Shown piece after piece: positions 32,696 through 40,896 of a DNA stretch of 64,000 nt (its first letter is position 1; each line of letters opens with the position of its first letter). Made by a program: the position numbers and the translations under genes. The DNA comes from Protaetiibacter mangrovi (lineage in GTDB: Bacteria; Actinomycetota; Actinomycetes; Actinomycetales; Microbacteriaceae), in NCBI RefSeq assembly GCF_024752305.1, contig NZ_JANTHX010000004.1, positions 124,001 to 188,000 on the forward strand, read 5' to 3'. The notes under the pieces were generated by a model, which saw nothing but the letters and a program-made list of their open reading frames with translations, did not search any database and was not told where the DNA came from.

Positions 32696-34417
32696 ATGCA
32701 GCCCGCCGAGCTCCCGCCGCGGGACCCCGGGCTGCCCGACCCGCCGATCCTGGCGCGCATCCGCGAGAGCGTGATCGGCGACGATCAGCTCATGCACGGT
32801 CCCTTCGGACCGCGTCGCGTCACCTACGCCGACTACACCGCGAGCGGGCGCAGCCTCGGGTTCCTCGAGGACTTCATGCGCTCCGAGGTGATGCCGCGCT
32901 ACGCCAACACCCACACCGAGGCGAGCGGCACCGGCCTGCAGACCACGCGACTGCGCGAGGACGCGCGCGCCACCATCCACGCCGCCGTGAACGGCGACGA
33001 CGACACGGTCGTGGTGTTCGCGGGCAGCGGCGCGACGGGCGCGATCGACAAGCTCATCGGGATCCTCGGCATCCGCATCCCGGCCGACCTCGACGCACGG
33101 TACGGGATGCGGCAGCAGGTGCCCGCCGAGGAACGGCCGGTGGTGTTCGTCGGCCCGTTCGAGCACCACAGCAACGAGCTGCCGTGGCGGGAGTCGATCG
33201 CGGAGGTCGTGACGATCCACGAGGACGCCGACGGGCACATCGACCTCGCCCACCTCGAGGCCGAGCTCGTGCGCGTCGCCGGGCGGCCGCTCGTGATCGG
33301 CGCGTTCAGCGCCGCGAGCAACGTGACCGGCATCCTCACCGAGACCCACGCGGTCACCCGGCTGCTGCACGCCCACGGCGCGCTCGCGTTCTGGGACTTC
33401 GCCGCGGCGGGACCGTACGTCGACATCGAGATGAACCCCCGCGACGGCGACCCCGCGGCCCGCAAGGACGCGATCTTCCTCTCCCCGCACAAGTTCATCG
33501 GCGGGCCGGGCACCCCCGGCGTGCTCGTCGTCAGCAGGCGCCTGCTCACCAACAGCGTGCCCGCCGTGGTCGGCGGGGGCACCGTCATGTACGTCAACCC
33601 CGAGGAGCACCGGTACATCGCGGATGCCGCCCACCGCGAGGAGGCGGGAACTCCGGCGATCCTCGAGTCGATCCGCGCGGGGCTCGTGTTCGCGCTGAAG
33701 CACGAGGTGGGCGTCGACGTCATCACCGCGTACGAGCGCGACTTCCTGCGGCGCGCGATCGCCGTCTGGAACGCGCACCCGGCGATCGAGGTGCTCGGCA
33801 ACCCCGACGCCGACCGGCTGTCGATCGTGTCGTTCGTGGTGCGGCGCCCGGGTGGGCGCTACCTGCACCACAACGCCGTCGTCGCGATCCTCAACGACCT
33901 GTTCGGCATCCAGAGCCGCGGCGGATGCTCGTGCGCGGGCCCCTACGGGCATCGGCTGCTCGGGATCGACCTCGAGCGCTCGCACGCCTTCGAGCGCGAG
34001 ATCGCCGGCGGATGCGAGGGCATCAAGCCGGGCTGGGTGCGGATCAACTTCACCTACTTCCTGTCGGAGGAGGTGTTCCGCTACCTGGTCGAGGCGATCG
34101 CGCTCGTCGCCGAGCAGGGGCACCGGCTGCTGCCGCTGTACCGTTTCGATCCGCTGACGGGTCTCTGGCGGCACCGCGACGGCCCCGTCGAGCCGCCCCT
34201 GCGGTTCGCGCAGCTGCACTACGACCGCGACGGGGTGCTGCGCCATCCGCACCACGACGACCGCGCCCCCGTCGAGGTGCTCGCCGAGCATCTGGCCGAG
34301 GCGCGCGAGCTGCTCGCCTCGCTGCCCGAGCCGGGCGACAACGTGCGCATCGACGAGCTCGGCGACGACTTCGAGCAGCTGCGGTGGTTCGACCTCCCCC
34401 ACGCCTCGCTAGGGTGA
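32696..34417 (+). CDS. Class V aminotransferase (cysteine desulfurase-like PLP enzyme)
   Basis: A 573-residue PLP-dependent enzyme of fold type I. The Schiff-base lysine is Lys266 in SPHKFIGGPGTPG. Other landmarks are ANTHTEASGTG, the GATGAIDKLIG phosphate-binding loop, and GGCSCAGPYGHRLLG, where a cysteine desulfurase would hold its catalytic Cys. The protein is roughly 150 residues longer than SufS/IscS, with the extra length mainly at the C terminus, and there are no suf genes nearby. The substrate is therefore uncertain: sulfur mobilisation or another lyase/aminotransferase reaction. A leaderless promoter fixes the start; the GNAT gene follows by 4 bp. Confidence 0.85.
   Translation: MQPAELPPRDPGLPDPPILARIRESVIGDDQLMHGPFGPRRVTYADYTASGRSLGFLEDFMRSEVMPRYANTHTEASGTGLQTTRLREDARATIHAAVNGDDDTVVVFAGSGATGAIDKLIGILGIRIPADLDARYGMRQQVPAEERPVVFVGPFEHHSNELPWRESIAEVVTIHEDADGHIDLAHLEAELVRVAGRPLVIGAFSAASNVTGILTETHAVTRLLHAHGALAFWDFAAAGPYVDIEMNPRDGDPAARKDAIFLSPHKFIGGPGTPGVLVVSRRLLTNSVPAVVGGGTVMYVNPEEHRYIADAAHREEAGTPAILESIRAGLVFALKHEVGVDVITAYERDFLRRAIAVWNAHPAIEVLGNPDADRLSIVSFVVRRPGGRYLHHNAVVAILNDLFGIQSRGGCSCAGPYGHRLLGIDLERSHAFEREIAGGCEGIKPGWVRINFTYFLSEEVFRYLVEAIALVAEQGHRLLPLYRFDPLTGLWRHRDGPVEPPLRFAQLHYDRDGVLRHPHHDDRAPVEVLAEHLAEARELLASLPEPGDNVRIDELGDDFEQLRWFDLPHASLG
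34410..34415 (+). promoter_or_regulatory. Leaderless -10 element overlapping the aminotransferase stop
   Basis: TAGGGT overlaps the preceding TGA by one base and ends 6 nt before the GTG at 34422. Confidence 0.5.
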
Positions 34418-34421
34418 ACCG

Positions 34422-34928
34422 GTGACCAGCACGTTCCGGGTGCGCCGCGCGCGCACCGCCGATGTCCGCGGGATGCTCCAGCTCATCGAACCGTACGTGG
34501 AGCGACGCATCCTGCTCGGCAAGGAGCGGGTCACCCTGTTCGAGGACATCCAGGAGTTCCGGGTCGCGGAGACCGCCGACGGGGAGCTCATCGGCTGCGG
34601 GGCGCTGCACGTGATCTGGGAGGATCTCGGCGAGATCCGCACGATCGCGGTCGCCGACGCGTGGTTGCGGCACGGCGTGGGGCACGCGATCCTCGAGCAG
34701 CTCGAGCAGGACGCGGCGGAGCTCGGCCTCAGCCGGCTGTTCTGCCTCACCTTCGAGACGGCGTTCTTCGGCGAGCACGGTTTCGCGCCGATCGGCGAGC
34801 GCGTCGTCGACCCGGACGTGTACGCCGAGCTGGTGCGCTCGCCCGACGACGGCGTGGCCGAGTTCCTCGACCTGGCGCGCGTCAAGCAGAACACCCTCGG
34901 CAACACCCGGATGCTGAAGCAGCTGTGA
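34422..34928 (+). CDS. GNAT amino-acid N-acetyltransferase (ArgA-like)
   Basis: A 168-residue single-domain GNAT enzyme. It begins VRRARTADVRGMLQLIEPY and has the acetyl-CoA loop in WLRHGVGHAILEQLEQ. The later FCLTFETAFFGEHGFAPIGE segment is typical of the stand-alone N-acetylglutamate synthases of actinobacteria (Rv2747 type), which start arginine synthesis from glutamate. No other arginine gene is nearby, so the assignment rests on sequence pattern. Two hairpins follow the stop. Confidence 0.78.
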   Translation: MTSTFRVRRARTADVRGMLQLIEPYVERRILLGKERVTLFEDIQEFRVAETADGELIGCGALHVIWEDLGEIRTIAVADAWLRHGVGHAILEQLEQDAAELGLSRLFCLTFETAFFGEHGFAPIGERVVDPDVYAELVRSPDDGVAEFLDLARVKQNTLGNTRMLKQL

Positions 34929-34966
34929 CGCGGGGTGCGACCGTGTGCACCCGGTCGCACCCCGCG
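34929..34966. terminator. First of two back-to-back terminator hairpins
   Basis: CGCGGGGTGCGACC pairs perfectly with GGTCGCACCCCGCG (14 bp, 10-nt loop) immediately after the acetyltransferase stop codon. Confidence 0.75.
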
Positions 34967-34970
34967 TGAT

Positions 34971-35001
34971 CCCCGCACCCGGTCGTCATCCGGGTGCGGG
35001 G
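34971..35001. terminator. Second terminator hairpin, facing the reverse gene
   Basis: CCCCGCACCCGG and CCGGGTGCGGGG pair over 12 bp with a 7-nt loop, 11 bp before the stop codon of the reverse gene at 35012. The two hairpins serve the two convergent genes. Confidence 0.75.
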
Positions 35002-35011
35002 CATGCGGTGG

Positions 35012-35392
35012 TCAGGAGCTCGTGTCGGAGCCCGAGTCGTCGCCCTGCTGCGGCATGTCGCCGCCGGGGCCGCCCTGGCCGTCGCCCGGGAACTGGCCGT
35101 CGCGGTCGCCGGGGAACTGTCCGTCACCCGGGAACTGGCCGTTTCCGAACTGCGGACGCTGCGCATCGGCGATCGCCCATCCGCTCACGCCGCCGACGCC
35201 GAGTCCGACGACGAGGGCGATGATCGCGGTGAGGGCGAGGGTCAGGGTCTTCCACCGGCGCGCGGGCGCGGCGGGGGTCTCGTCGGGGGCGGGGGTCTCG
35301 TCGGCCGCGGCGGCGTCGACGGATGCGGGCGCCGTGTCGGCGGGGGCCAGCTCGTCGGCGGGAGCCTCGGCGGCGGTCGGGGTGTCGGTCAT
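35012..35392 (-). CDS. Single-pass membrane protein with GQFPGD repeats
   Basis: A 126-residue protein. The first 45 residues are Ala/Pro/Asp/Thr-rich and probably cytoplasmic. One transmembrane helix (about residues 50-75) leads to an outside tail built from three near-copies of GQFPGDG, then Gly/Pro/Asp/Ser-rich sequence. The tail resembles the C-terminal tail of the adaptor at 49836 (GQFPGGG units). No known domain; function unknown. Confidence 0.7.
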   Translation of the reverse strand: MTDTPTAAEAPADELAPADTAPASVDAAAADETPAPDETPAAPARRWKTLTLALTAIIALVVGLGVGGVSGWAIADAQRPQFGNGQFPGDGQFPGDRDGQFPGDGQGGPGGDMPQQGDDSGSDTSS

Positions 35393-35502
35393 GGGGTCGA
35401 GGATCGCTCGGCGGCATGGGTGGATTCACGGCGCACCCTAAGAATCAGCCGAGAGTCGACGCCATGCCGCGCACGCAGCCGCGTTCCCGACGCGACCGGG
35501 CC

Positions 35503-35508
35503 TACCCT
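35503..35508 (+). promoter_or_regulatory. Leaderless -10 element
   Basis: TACCCT ends 6 nt before the ATG at 35515. Confidence 0.5.
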
Positions 35509-35514
35509 GGCCGC

Positions 35515-36123
35515 ATGTCGACGCAGCAACCCGGGCGACTGCCGGCGTCGGTCTACCGGCGCAGGCGCATCGTCGTGGGCCTGGCCGTGCTCGCGGTCAT
35601 CGTGGTGATCGTGCTGCTCTTCATCCCCCGCGGGGGCTCGGGCGACGACGGGAAGGTCGGCGCGGGCGACTCGCAGAGCCCGGCGCCCACCGACACCGAG
35701 ACGACGTCGGCCGACGGCAGCGCGCCGTGCGATCCGGCCGTCATCACGCTGACCGCCGTCACCGACAAGACCAGCTACGCCGCCGGCGAGACGCCCATGA
35801 TCTCGATGACGATCGTCAACTCCGGGGCGAGCGCCTGCACCTTCGACGTCGGCACCGATGCGCAGCTGTACGAGATCGTGAGCGGCTCCGATCCGATCTG
35901 GAACTCGCGCGACTGCCAGAGCGACCCGCAGCCCCTCGCGCAGGTGCTCGAGCCGGGTGTGGAGTTGTCGACGACCCCGTTCGCCTGGGACCGCACCCGC
36001 TCGTCGGCGGACACCTGCGACAGCGACCGGTCGGAGGTGACCGCGGGCGGCGCCACCTATCGCCTGTCGGTCTCGCTCGGCGAGGCGGCGTCCGAATCGG
36101 ACACCCCCTTCCTCCTGAACTGA
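35515..36123 (+). CDS. Membrane-anchored extracytoplasmic beta-sandwich protein
   Basis: A 202-residue protein with an Arg-rich cytoplasmic start, one transmembrane helix (about residues 20-38) and a Ser/Thr/Asp-rich linker leading to an outside domain. The domain opens ITLTAVTDKTSYAAGETPMI, the pattern of an Ig-like or DUF4232-like fold that often mediates protein-protein contacts on the cell surface. Four cysteines in the domain could form two disulfides. It lies upstream of the beta-propeller gene, and the three genes from here to 39939 may be one envelope module. Confidence 0.7.
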   Translation: MSTQQPGRLPASVYRRRRIVVGLAVLAVIVVIVLLFIPRGGSGDDGKVGAGDSQSPAPTDTETTSADGSAPCDPAVITLTAVTDKTSYAAGETPMISMTIVNSGASACTFDVGTDAQLYEIVSGSDPIWNSRDCQSDPQPLAQVLEPGVELSTTPFAWDRTRSSADTCDSDRSEVTAGGATYRLSVSLGEAASESDTPFLLN

Positions 36124-36178
36124 CCCCGCCGTTCCGAGGGGGTGCGGTGCGGTAGCGTCGTGCCAGCCCTGGAACGCG

Positions 36179-37984
36179 ATGTCCGACACCACCACCGTCG
36201 CCGCGGAGCCGAGCGAGCAGCCCGCGGCCGCGCGACCCCGCTCGCCGATCCACCGCGCCCTCGTCTGGGCGGCCGTGATCGGGGTGGTCGCCGCGGGGTC
36301 GCTGGCGCTCGCGGCATCCGACCTGGACCCGACGCCGGAGCGCGGCGGCGCGGCGGCGCGGTACGTGCCCGGCGACGGCACCGCGTCCCTCGTCACCGCC
36401 GCCGACGGCACGCGTGCCGTGCACGAGAACGCCCGTGGCACCGGGCCCGGCATGCTGCTCGAGCTGCCCGGCGCCGCATCCGCCCACTTCTTCGGCGACT
36501 ACTCCGACGAGGCGCTGCGCACCGCCCAGCTGTGGCGAGAGACCGTGACGCCGCTCGACACGGACGACCCGCAGACCTCGACGGTCTACCTGCTCGACGA
36601 CGCGGGCGTCTCGGTGCTGACGGCGACGGGCGGCGCGCTGGGCTTCAGCTACAGCCCCGCCCTGGTGCTGCTGCCCGCGGATGCCGCCCCCGGCGTCACC
36701 TGGACGGGCGAGGGCGACGCTCTCCCGCAGGGCTTCATGCGTTACACGATCTCGGGCAGCGTCGCCGCGGCCGAGGGCGGCTGTCTCGCCGCGACGAGCG
36801 AGACCCGCTACCAGGATCCCGACACGGGCGACGAGCTGCTCGCCATCGCCGAGGTCGCCACCTGGTGCCCCGGCGCGGGCGTCGTCGACGACACCGGGAC
36901 GGTGAACGGCGACGCCGTGAGCTTCCGCAGCAGCCCGCTGGCCGCGACCGGCGGACCGGTGGGCGCACCGTCGGTCGTCTCGCCGGCGACGCGCGATCTC
37001 ACGGGGGCGGGCGCCTGGTCGAGCCGCCCGCTGACCCTCCAGCTCGACGACGCGGTCTACGGCGTCTCGCCGGTCACGACGCCCTTCGACGGCCTCGCGG
37101 CCGCGCGGGCCGACGGCGGGTTCATCGCCGCGGTCGGCAGCAGGGTCGTGGGGTTCTCGGTCGCGGGCGACGTCGCGACCCGGCGGTGGGCGGCGTCGCC
37201 CGGCGGCGACCTGCTGCAGCTGAGCACCGCGGGCGACGTCTCGCTGGCGTCGACCTCGCAGCGGCGGCTGGTCGCCTACGACGCGCGCGGCGCGCGGATG
37301 TGGGCGGTCTCGTTCCCCGACGTCGTGCTCGCCGCGCCGACGGTCGTCGACGGCGATCTCCTGGTGGCGAGCCTCGACGGGACCCTGCGACGCATCCGCA
37401 TCGACACCGGCGAGACGGTGTGGTCGGTGGCGCTGCGCACCGATGTCGCCTCGGCCCCCGCGGTGGTGGACGACGCGGTGGTGGTCGTCGACCGCGGCGG
37501 GAACGTCATCGCGCGCGAGCTGGAGACGGGGGCCGCCCGGTGGTCGACCGAGCTGGTGTCGGGGGAGCGGGTCGCCGCGGTGGGCGGGGTGCTGGCGGTG
37601 CAGGGCACGAACTCGGACGTGTGGGTGCTCGATCCGGCCGACGGCTCCCCGCGGTGGACGGACCATCACCCGGGCATCGCGCGCGCCCTGGCGGTGCGCG
37701 ACGGGGTCGTGGTGTCGCTCGGGAGCGAGGGCGCGGTCGCCTGGGACGCCCGCACGGGCGAGCGGCTCTGGGATGATCCGGCCACCGAGTCGCTGGCGGC
37801 CGGGCGCGGCGGCTTCGTGCTGATCGGCACGAGCACCTTCGCGGTGCGCGACGCCGACGGAGGCGAGGTCGTGAGGGTGCCGATCGACCCGGCGCCGATC
37901 GGCACCACCCGCATGTACCTCGACGCGCCGGACGACGTCCGCGTGCTGCAGAGCGACTCGACCGGGTTCGAGGTGAGCGGATGA
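36179..37984 (+). CDS. Membrane-anchored PQQ-like beta-propeller protein
   Basis: A 601-residue protein with one N-terminal transmembrane helix (about residues 27-46) and a large outside region. The second half consists of PQQ-like repeats (LVAYDARGARMWAVSFPDV; VIARELETGAARWSTELVS; VWVLDPADGSPRWTDHHPG; VAWDARTGERLWD), the blade pattern of BamB-type and quinoprotein-like propellers. No enzymatic residues were identified, so a scaffold role is likely. TAGCGT at 36153-36158 may be its -10. The stop overlaps the next ATG (ATGA), coupling it to the polytopic membrane protein. Confidence 0.8.
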   Translation: MSDTTTVAAEPSEQPAAARPRSPIHRALVWAAVIGVVAAGSLALAASDLDPTPERGGAAARYVPGDGTASLVTAADGTRAVHENARGTGPGMLLELPGAASAHFFGDYSDEALRTAQLWRETVTPLDTDDPQTSTVYLLDDAGVSVLTATGGALGFSYSPALVLLPADAAPGVTWTGEGDALPQGFMRYTISGSVAAAEGGCLAATSETRYQDPDTGDELLAIAEVATWCPGAGVVDDTGTVNGDAVSFRSSPLAATGGPVGAPSVVSPATRDLTGAGAWSSRPLTLQLDDAVYGVSPVTTPFDGLAAARADGGFIAAVGSRVVGFSVAGDVATRRWAASPGGDLLQLSTAGDVSLASTSQRRLVAYDARGARMWAVSFPDVVLAAPTVVDGDLLVASLDGTLRRIRIDTGETVWSVALRTDVASAPAVVDDAVVVVDRGGNVIARELETGAARWSTELVSGERVAAVGGVLAVQGTNSDVWVLDPADGSPRWTDHHPGIARALAVRDGVVVSLGSEGAVAWDARTGERLWDDPATESLAAGRGGFVLIGTSTFAVRDADGGEVVRVPIDPAPIGTTRMYLDAPDDVRVLQSDSTGFEVSG

Positions 37985-39939
37985 GCGGGGTCGCCCCGGC
38001 GCGCACGCGTCGGCGGGCGCGCGACGTCGCGCGGCGGACGGTGGTCGAGTTCGTGGGCGAGGTGTTCGTGCGTCCCGTGCGCGAGGGGCGCATCCGGGAC
38101 GTCGCGTGGCCCCTGGGCCTGCGACCGATCGTGCTGGTGTCGATCGTGGCCTACGTGACCGCGGGGGCGCTCGTGGTGTTCTCGGGGCCGCTGCGGGAGT
38201 GGATCCCGCTCGGCGCGCAGTCCGGCACCGTGCTGATGACGCTGCCGCGCGCGATCGTCTGGATCGTGCTGGCCCTCACCGCCCTCTCGACGAGCCTCGC
38301 CGCATCCGGGGCGCTGCACACCCGGCCGTGGTTCCGCTGGCTCACCACGTTCTTCGTGATCCTCGTGATCATGTTCGTGTCGGTGCCCGATCAGGGCGAT
38401 GTGCCGCTCGGCCGGGTGGCGAGCGTGATCGGCGCAGTCGGCCTCATCGTCTTCGTCGCCGTGCGGGGCGATCGCGCGTTCCGCTGGTGGGAGTTCGTGG
38501 CGATCACCGCCCTCATCTGGGGTCCGCTCGCCGTCACGGCGGCGGTGCTCACCGCCGTCGCGCGCCCCCTCGGCTTCGACTTCATGCCGCTGCTGCTGAG
38601 CCTCATGCTGTCGACGCTCGGCCAGCTCGCCGTGCCCGCGGCGCTCGCGGCCGGCGCCGCGGTGGCGAGCTTCACCGTCTCGTCGGCGCTGTGGGCCGCG
38701 AAGATCGCCCGCACCGTGATCGGCTCGGGCGCGGTCCTCGTGCTGCTCGTGCTCGTGGCGCTCTGGCGCACCGTCGACGTCGTGCTCGCGGTCCCCGGAC
38801 TGCTCGAGGATCCGCGGGAGCTGCGCATCCTGGCCGGTTCGCTGCTGCTGCTCGCCCTCATCGCGGGATCGTGGGCGGTGCTCGCGCGCATCCGTCCGGG
38901 CCGCGGGGAGCCCTCGGCTCAGGGCATGGCCGACCGCATCGACGGCCTGGCCCTGCTGGTGGCGGCTTTCACGACGACGAGCCTGCCGGCGACGCCCCTC
39001 ATCGCCCTCGCGCAGGTCACGCTCGGCTACGGCTCGCCCCCGGAGGTGACGACCGCGCTGCTCGCCGCCGCGGATGCGCTCACGAGCACGACGGTGCTGT
39101 TCGCCGTGCGCGGGGCCGGAGCGATCGTGCTGCTCGCGCTCGCGGTCGTGCAGGCGCGACGCGGCCGGCGCACGCTGCCGGAGCTCATGGCGGCGGTCGG
39201 CGTCGCCGGGGTGCTGCTCGCGACGACGGGGCTCGTGGGCTTCCCCCTGCTGTGGAGCGCCGACGGGCTCGCGATCGTCGGGGCGGTGCTCGCGCTCGGC
39301 GTGCTCGTCGTGGCGCTGGTGCGCCGCCGGCTGGACGCCGCCCGGGCGACCTCGGTTCTCGTGGCGCTGCTCATGTCGGCGCTGTTCGCGTATCGCGACT
39401 TCATCGCCGACCCGATCGCGTTCGTGCTCGGATTCGCGGGGGGTGCGATCGTGCTGTTCGGCTTCGTCTGGTCGTTCCTCACCGAGAGCGGGGTCGCCAA
39501 CGAGGACTCCCGCGGGTACCCGCGCCCCGCACGGGTGCAGTTGATCCTGGCGAACGCCGTGTTCGGCATCACGGTGCTCGCCTTCCTCGCGCTCGCCCGC
39601 GATCCGGATGTGGCGGTGTCGCTCGGCGATCTGGCGACGTTCGGCGCGCAGGCGTTCGGCGACCCCCTCGTCGCGTCCGGGCTGCTGCTCGCGCTGTGGG
39701 CCGCCGTGCGCGGACGCGAGGTCGACGCCCATCCCGAGGACGACGAGGAGTGGATCGGCACCGAGCTCGCCGAGGCGGAGGTTCCGCGCTCAGCGCCCGA
39801 CGGTGCTCTCGCGGGCGATGAGCGCGTGCGGGGCGACGAGCTCGACCGCATCGGTGTCGGGGTCCTCGATCCGCGCGACGACGCGGGCGACCGCGTTGCG
39901 GGCGATGAAGGGGGTGTCGAGCGACACCGTGCTGAGTGA
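37981..39939 (+). CDS. Polytopic membrane protein of unknown function, antisense C-terminal tail
   Basis: A 652-residue protein with a basic N terminus and about 14 hydrophobic segments spread from residue 45 to about 580. No transporter or enzyme signature was recognised. It is coupled to the beta-propeller gene, suggesting the two act together in the membrane. Its reading frame does not stop where the hydrophobic part ends: the last 50 or so residues are encoded opposite the 3' end of the LacI gene (150-bp tail-to-tail overlap). That tail is Asp/Arg/Gly-rich and looks like an accidental extension after loss of the original stop. Confidence 0.7.
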   Translation: MSGVAPARTRRRARDVARRTVVEFVGEVFVRPVREGRIRDVAWPLGLRPIVLVSIVAYVTAGALVVFSGPLREWIPLGAQSGTVLMTLPRAIVWIVLALTALSTSLAASGALHTRPWFRWLTTFFVILVIMFVSVPDQGDVPLGRVASVIGAVGLIVFVAVRGDRAFRWWEFVAITALIWGPLAVTAAVLTAVARPLGFDFMPLLLSLMLSTLGQLAVPAALAAGAAVASFTVSSALWAAKIARTVIGSGAVLVLLVLVALWRTVDVVLAVPGLLEDPRELRILAGSLLLLALIAGSWAVLARIRPGRGEPSAQGMADRIDGLALLVAAFTTTSLPATPLIALAQVTLGYGSPPEVTTALLAAADALTSTTVLFAVRGAGAIVLLALAVVQARRGRRTLPELMAAVGVAGVLLATTGLVGFPLLWSADGLAIVGAVLALGVLVVALVRRRLDAARATSVLVALLMSALFAYRDFIADPIAFVLGFAGGAIVLFGFVWSFLTESGVANEDSRGYPRPARVQLILANAVFGITVLAFLALARDPDVAVSLGDLATFGAQAFGDPLVASGLLLALWAAVRGREVDAHPEDDEEWIGTELAEAEVPRSAPDGALAGDERVRGDELDRIGVGVLDPRDDAGDRVAGDEGGVERHRAE

Positions 39940-40797
39940 GGGGCGCGAGTAGCGACCCTCCTCGATGTCGTCGACGCCGATGATCGCCACGTCCTCCGGC
40001 ACGCGCAGGCCGGCGTCGAAGACGGCGCGCAGCGCGCCCATGGCGAGCAGGTCCGAGTAGCAGAAGATCGCGTCCGGGCGGGGGTCCCGCTCGAGCAGCG
40101 AGCGCGCGGCCTGGTATCCGTCGGCGCGACGGTAGTGGGCGGCCGCCTCGATCCGCAGGGGGGTCAGGCCGGCATCCGCGAGGGCTCCCTCGAATCCGGC
40201 GGTGCGCTGCTGCGGGGTCGAGTACTGCTCGTCGGGTTGGGCGCCGATGGCCGCGATCCGCGTGCGGCCGAGCCGGATCAGGTGGGTCGTGGCGTCGTGC
40301 GCGGCCTGCACGTTGTCGATCGCGACGTGGTCGAAGCGGCCGTCGAATTCGTGCTCGCCCAGCAGCACGAGCGGCATCGAGGTGCGGGCGTTCATCTCGA
40401 GCAGCTCCGTGCGGGTCACCAGGGGGGAGAACAGGATGCCGTCGAACAGCATCGTGCGGTCGCCTCCGGTCAGCAGCTCCCGCTCGCGATCGTGGTCGTG
40501 ACCGGTCTGGTCGATCATCACCCGGTAGCCGACCTCGGCTGCGGCGTTGATGACGTCGCGGGCGAGTTCGCTGAAGTAGGGCACGTCGATCTCGGGCACG
40601 ACGAGGGCGAGCATCCCCGTGCGGCCCGTGCGGAGCGTGCGCGCCACCGGGTTCGGGCGGTAGTCGAGTTCGTCGATGGCGTCGAGCACGCGCCGCCGCA
40701 TGCGCTCGCTGACGTGCGCGTATCCGCTCACGACGTTGGAGACGGTGCGCATGGAGACCTGCGCGCGCTCCGCGACGTCTCGCAGGGTAGCGGCCAT
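39790..40797 (-). CDS. LacI-family transcriptional regulator of the second sugar locus
   Basis: A 335-residue repressor. The helix-turn-helix is TLRDVAERAQVSMRTVSNVV (about residues 4-23), followed by the hinge YRPNPVARTLRTGRTG and a sugar-binding sensor domain. An AGGAGGT ribosome-binding site lies just before the ATG at 40797. It is divergent from the ABC/GH2 operon, and two GTTTGCA-type operators fill the shared promoter, so it probably represses both the operon and itself until the transported sugar binds. Its 3' end overlaps the polytopic membrane gene. Confidence 0.93.
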   Translation of the reverse strand: MAATLRDVAERAQVSMRTVSNVVSGYAHVSERMRRRVLDAIDELDYRPNPVARTLRTGRTGMLALVVPEIDVPYFSELARDVINAAAEVGYRVMIDQTGHDHDRERELLTGGDRTMLFDGILFSPLVTRTELLEMNARTSMPLVLLGEHEFDGRFDHVAIDNVQAAHDATTHLIRLGRTRIAAIGAQPDEQYSTPQQRTAGFEGALADAGLTPLRIEAAAHYRRADGYQAARSLLERDPRPDAIFCYSDLLAMGALRAVFDAGLRVPEDVAIIGVDDIEEGRYSRPSLSTVSLDTPFIARNAVARVVARIEDPDTDAVELVAPHALIARESTVGR

Positions 40798-40825
40798 GGC
40801 ACCTCCTCGTTTCGACGATCGTAGC

Positions 40826-40844
40826 GTTTGCAACGTGTGCAAAC
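40826..40844. promoter_or_regulatory. LacI-type operator O1
   Basis: GTTTGCAACGTGTGCAAAC is a 19-bp near-perfect palindrome. Its TTGCAA can serve as the -35 of the forward operon, 17 bp before a TAGCGT -10 (40851-40856). Confidence 0.75.
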
Positions 40845-40854
40845 ATCCTGTAGC

Positions 40855-40875
40855 GTTTTGCACACGTTGGCAAAC
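40855..40875. promoter_or_regulatory. LacI-type operator O2
   Basis: A second palindrome with arms GTTTTGC and GGCAAAC and a central ACACGTT covers the predicted -10 and transcription start. Its centre is about 30 bp from that of O1, about three helical turns, and both sites are preceded by GTAGC. Confidence 0.7.
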
Positions 40876-40896
40876 GTCCGCACAAAGGAGTGTCCC

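Noticed and set aside
32696-34417. Naming the class V aminotransferase as SufS
   Set aside because: It is far longer than SufS and no suf genes are nearby; the specific substrate is undetermined.
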